Shown: positions 30,805-32,097 of the stretch, in pieces
How the letters are laid out: every line of letters begins with the position of its first letter
Position numbering within the stretch: the first letter of the stretch is position 1
Source: Thermoplasmata archaeon
GTDB lineage: Archaea; Thermoplasmatota; Thermoplasmata; Lutacidiplasmatales; UBA184
NCBI GenBank assembly: GCA_021806135.1
Contig: JAJZYB010000013.1
Coordinates: 1 to 32,097, forward strand
Length of the DNA: 32,097 nt
Direction: 5' to 3'
Notes under the pieces: generated by a model
What the model saw: only the letters and a program-made list of their open reading frames with translations
Told to the model about the DNA's origin: nothing
The model's database searches: none
Position numbers and translations under genes: made by a program

Positions 30805-32097
30805 CTACTCGCCTCCCAAGAACCGCCGCAAGAGCGGGTTCATCTCCATGAGCTGCTCGCGTCCCATGGCCTCGTAGAGGTTGATGATGATCCCCACCGT
30901 GAGCAAGACCCCGGTGCCGGAAGCGTTCCCCACCGTCCCGATGAGATCGGCCCCGGCGGCGAGCGCGCCGACCGTGGCCCCCGAGATCACCGTGATGATG
31001 GGGATGTAGCGCTCCAGGATGCGACGCAGGACCCTGGGATCTCTACGGAACCCGGGGATCTGCATCCCGGAGGATTCGATCTGCTTCGCCACCGCCTCCG
31101 GCCCCATGTTCGTGGTCTGGATCCAGAACTTGGCGAACATGATGGAGCCCCCCACCATGAGGCCGAAGTACAGCAGGATGTGGACGAGCAACTGCCAGGG
31201 CTGGTGGTTGTACAGGAGGCTCCCGTACTGCGCCGGGTTGATGATGGGGAGCAGCCACCCCTGGAGCCCGTTCGGTTGATTGAGATAGAAGGCGATGCCG
31301 GAGAGCGGCTGCGTGGTGGGGATGTTGAGCGTGCTCGCCTGCGCCGCGGTCGGATAGGCCCCGATCCACCACTGGTGGCCGATCCCGGGGAAGTTCATCA
31401 GGGTGGGGTTGGACCAGAGCAGGATGGAGAACATCGACACGTTCGCGAGGAGCGCGGCCATGAGGATGACCGGGATGTTGGAGGCGTAGATCAGCCGGAG
31501 CGGGTAGCGGCCCCGGGCCCCCCGCGCCTCGGCGTGGGACAGCGGCAGTTCGATCCGGGTGGACTCCGTCCATGCGACGATGAAGAAGATGACGGCGGTC
31601 CCTATCAGCGCCGTGACCGGATTCGGCTGTTGCAGCAGGATCTGCTCCAACCCGCCGCCGGCCAACTGGCTGGGGTTCAGGTTCGTGAGCAGGTAGTAGG
31701 TCTTGAAGATGGTCCCGGCGGGCGGGTTGGTCACCGAGAGCGCGGCGCTGGGGGTCTGGGGGAGCCAGTTCACCGTCCCGGTGAAGATCGCCTGGCTCAC
31801 CCCGGCGGCGATGAAGAGGGAGATCCCGCTGCCGATCCCCCACTTGCTCACCACCTCGTCCATGAGGAAGACCAGGTAGCTGCCGAAGGCCACCTGGGCG
31901 ATGATGATGGTGTCCGCGAGCAAGGTTCCGTTCCCGGGGGAGAAGGTGTTCAGCGCGCTCACGAAGGTGGTGGCGGGGAACAGGTAGCCGAAGACCTGCG
32001 GGATGGACTCCACCATGATCATCACCAGGACCAGGATCTTCTGGGCCCCCTGGTACATCCCCTTGTCCTCGTCGTTGGTGAGGTCCAGGTTGATGAT
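30805..32097 (-). CDS. secY: Protein translocase channel SecY, 5' part missing
   Basis: The C-terminal 430 residues of SecY/Sec61 alpha are visible; the frame stays open to the window edge, so the N-terminus (plug and first helices) lies outside. Seen are the cytoplasmic loop ESTRIELPLSHAEARGARGRYPLRLIYASNIPVI, typical of archaeal SecY, then the EAVAKQIESSGMQIPGFRRDPRVLRRILERYIP loop before the last helices, and a C-terminus ending MEMNPLLRRFLGG. A large outer loop between helices 7 and 8 (about 100 residues) is as in archaea. An ATG at 32058 is internal, not the start. The channel carries signal peptide-bearing proteins, including the window's own S53 protease. Confidence 0.95.
   Translation of the reverse strand: MINLDLTNDEDKGMYQGAQKILVLVMIMVESIPQVFGYLFPATTFVSALNTFSPGNGTLLADTIIIAQVAFGSYLVFLMDEVVSKWGIGSGISLFIAAGVSQAIFTGTVNWLPQTPSAALSVTNPPAGTIFKTYYLLTNLNPSQLAGGGLEQILLQQPNPVTALIGTAVIFFIVAWTESTRIELPLSHAEARGARGRYPLRLIYASNIPVILMAALLANVSMFSILLWSNPTLMNFPGIGHQWWIGAYPTAAQASTLNIPTTQPLSGIAFYLNQPNGLQGWLLPIINPAQYGSLLYNHQPWQLLVHILLYFGLMVGGSIMFAKFWIQTTNMGPEAVAKQIESSGMQIPGFRRDPRVLRRILERYIPIITVISGATVGALAAGADLIGTVGNASGTGVLLTVGIIINLYEAMGREQLMEMNPLLRRFLGGE

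Noticed and set aside
1-32097. tRNA genes and CRISPR arrays
   Set aside because: No T-loop/anticodon pattern with an acceptor stem and no regularly spaced short direct repeats were noticed on reading; a tRNAscan-SE and CRISPR search would settle it.

Overview
The window is a GC-rich stretch of an archaeal chromosome, most likely a Thermoplasmatota (Thermoplasmata-like) lineage. The archaeal assignment is firm: it carries ribosomal protein S6e next to aIF2 gamma, a PCNA clamp, a Ser/His/Asp signal peptidase, an A24 preflagellin-type peptidase, SecY followed by an EMC3-like DUF106 protein, archaeal-type cytidylate kinase and a Cbf5/TruB protein. Many start codons lie about 25-30 nt downstream of AT-rich TATA-like boxes (often containing TTAAG or TTATT), which fits leaderless transcription. 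The narrower lineage is inferred from the large S53/thermopsin-like surface protease with ESGLP repeats.

Left part (1-6832). An IS630-like element with a winged-helix passenger gene is bounded by imperfect inverted repeats and TA dinucleotides. A vapBC-type toxin-antitoxin pair follows, then a roughly 500-base gene-free stretch with strong hairpins. Next come an unusually long archaeal signal peptidase and a polytopic membrane protein in one operon, a small four-helix membrane protein, and a translation operon of S6e, aIF2 gamma and Trm112.

Middle (6925-19093). This holds an A24 prepilin/preflagellin peptidase, a DEAD-box helicase with a DEGD motif II, and a coupled operon of the B12-binding methylmalonyl-CoA mutase subunit, its MeaB chaperone GTPase and a membrane-anchored methyltransferase. 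A 1535-residue secreted S53 protease fused to a thermopsin-like region and seven repeats lies convergent to that operon. A long FKBP isomerase, a membrane glycosyltransferase and a sugar-nucleotide epimerase follow.

Right part (19177-32097). A coupled operon of an unknown 74-residue protein, a winged-helix protein and a GNAT acetyltransferase runs into a convergent AlaX editing enzyme. PCNA, thiolase and CysRS follow. A DrrAB-like ABC exporter is divergent from a FilR1-like regulator. A seven-helix membrane protein comes next, and the window ends in the secY-DUF106-cmk-cbf5 operon, with SecY cut by the window edge. In that operon cmk and cbf5 are joined to the preceding gene by 4-nt start/stop overlaps.

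No rRNA, tRNA or CRISPR array was recognised. The most unusual items are the giant fused protease, the 74-residue protein behind a perfectly palindromic TATA-like promoter, the extended signal peptidase, and the structured gene-free stretches.
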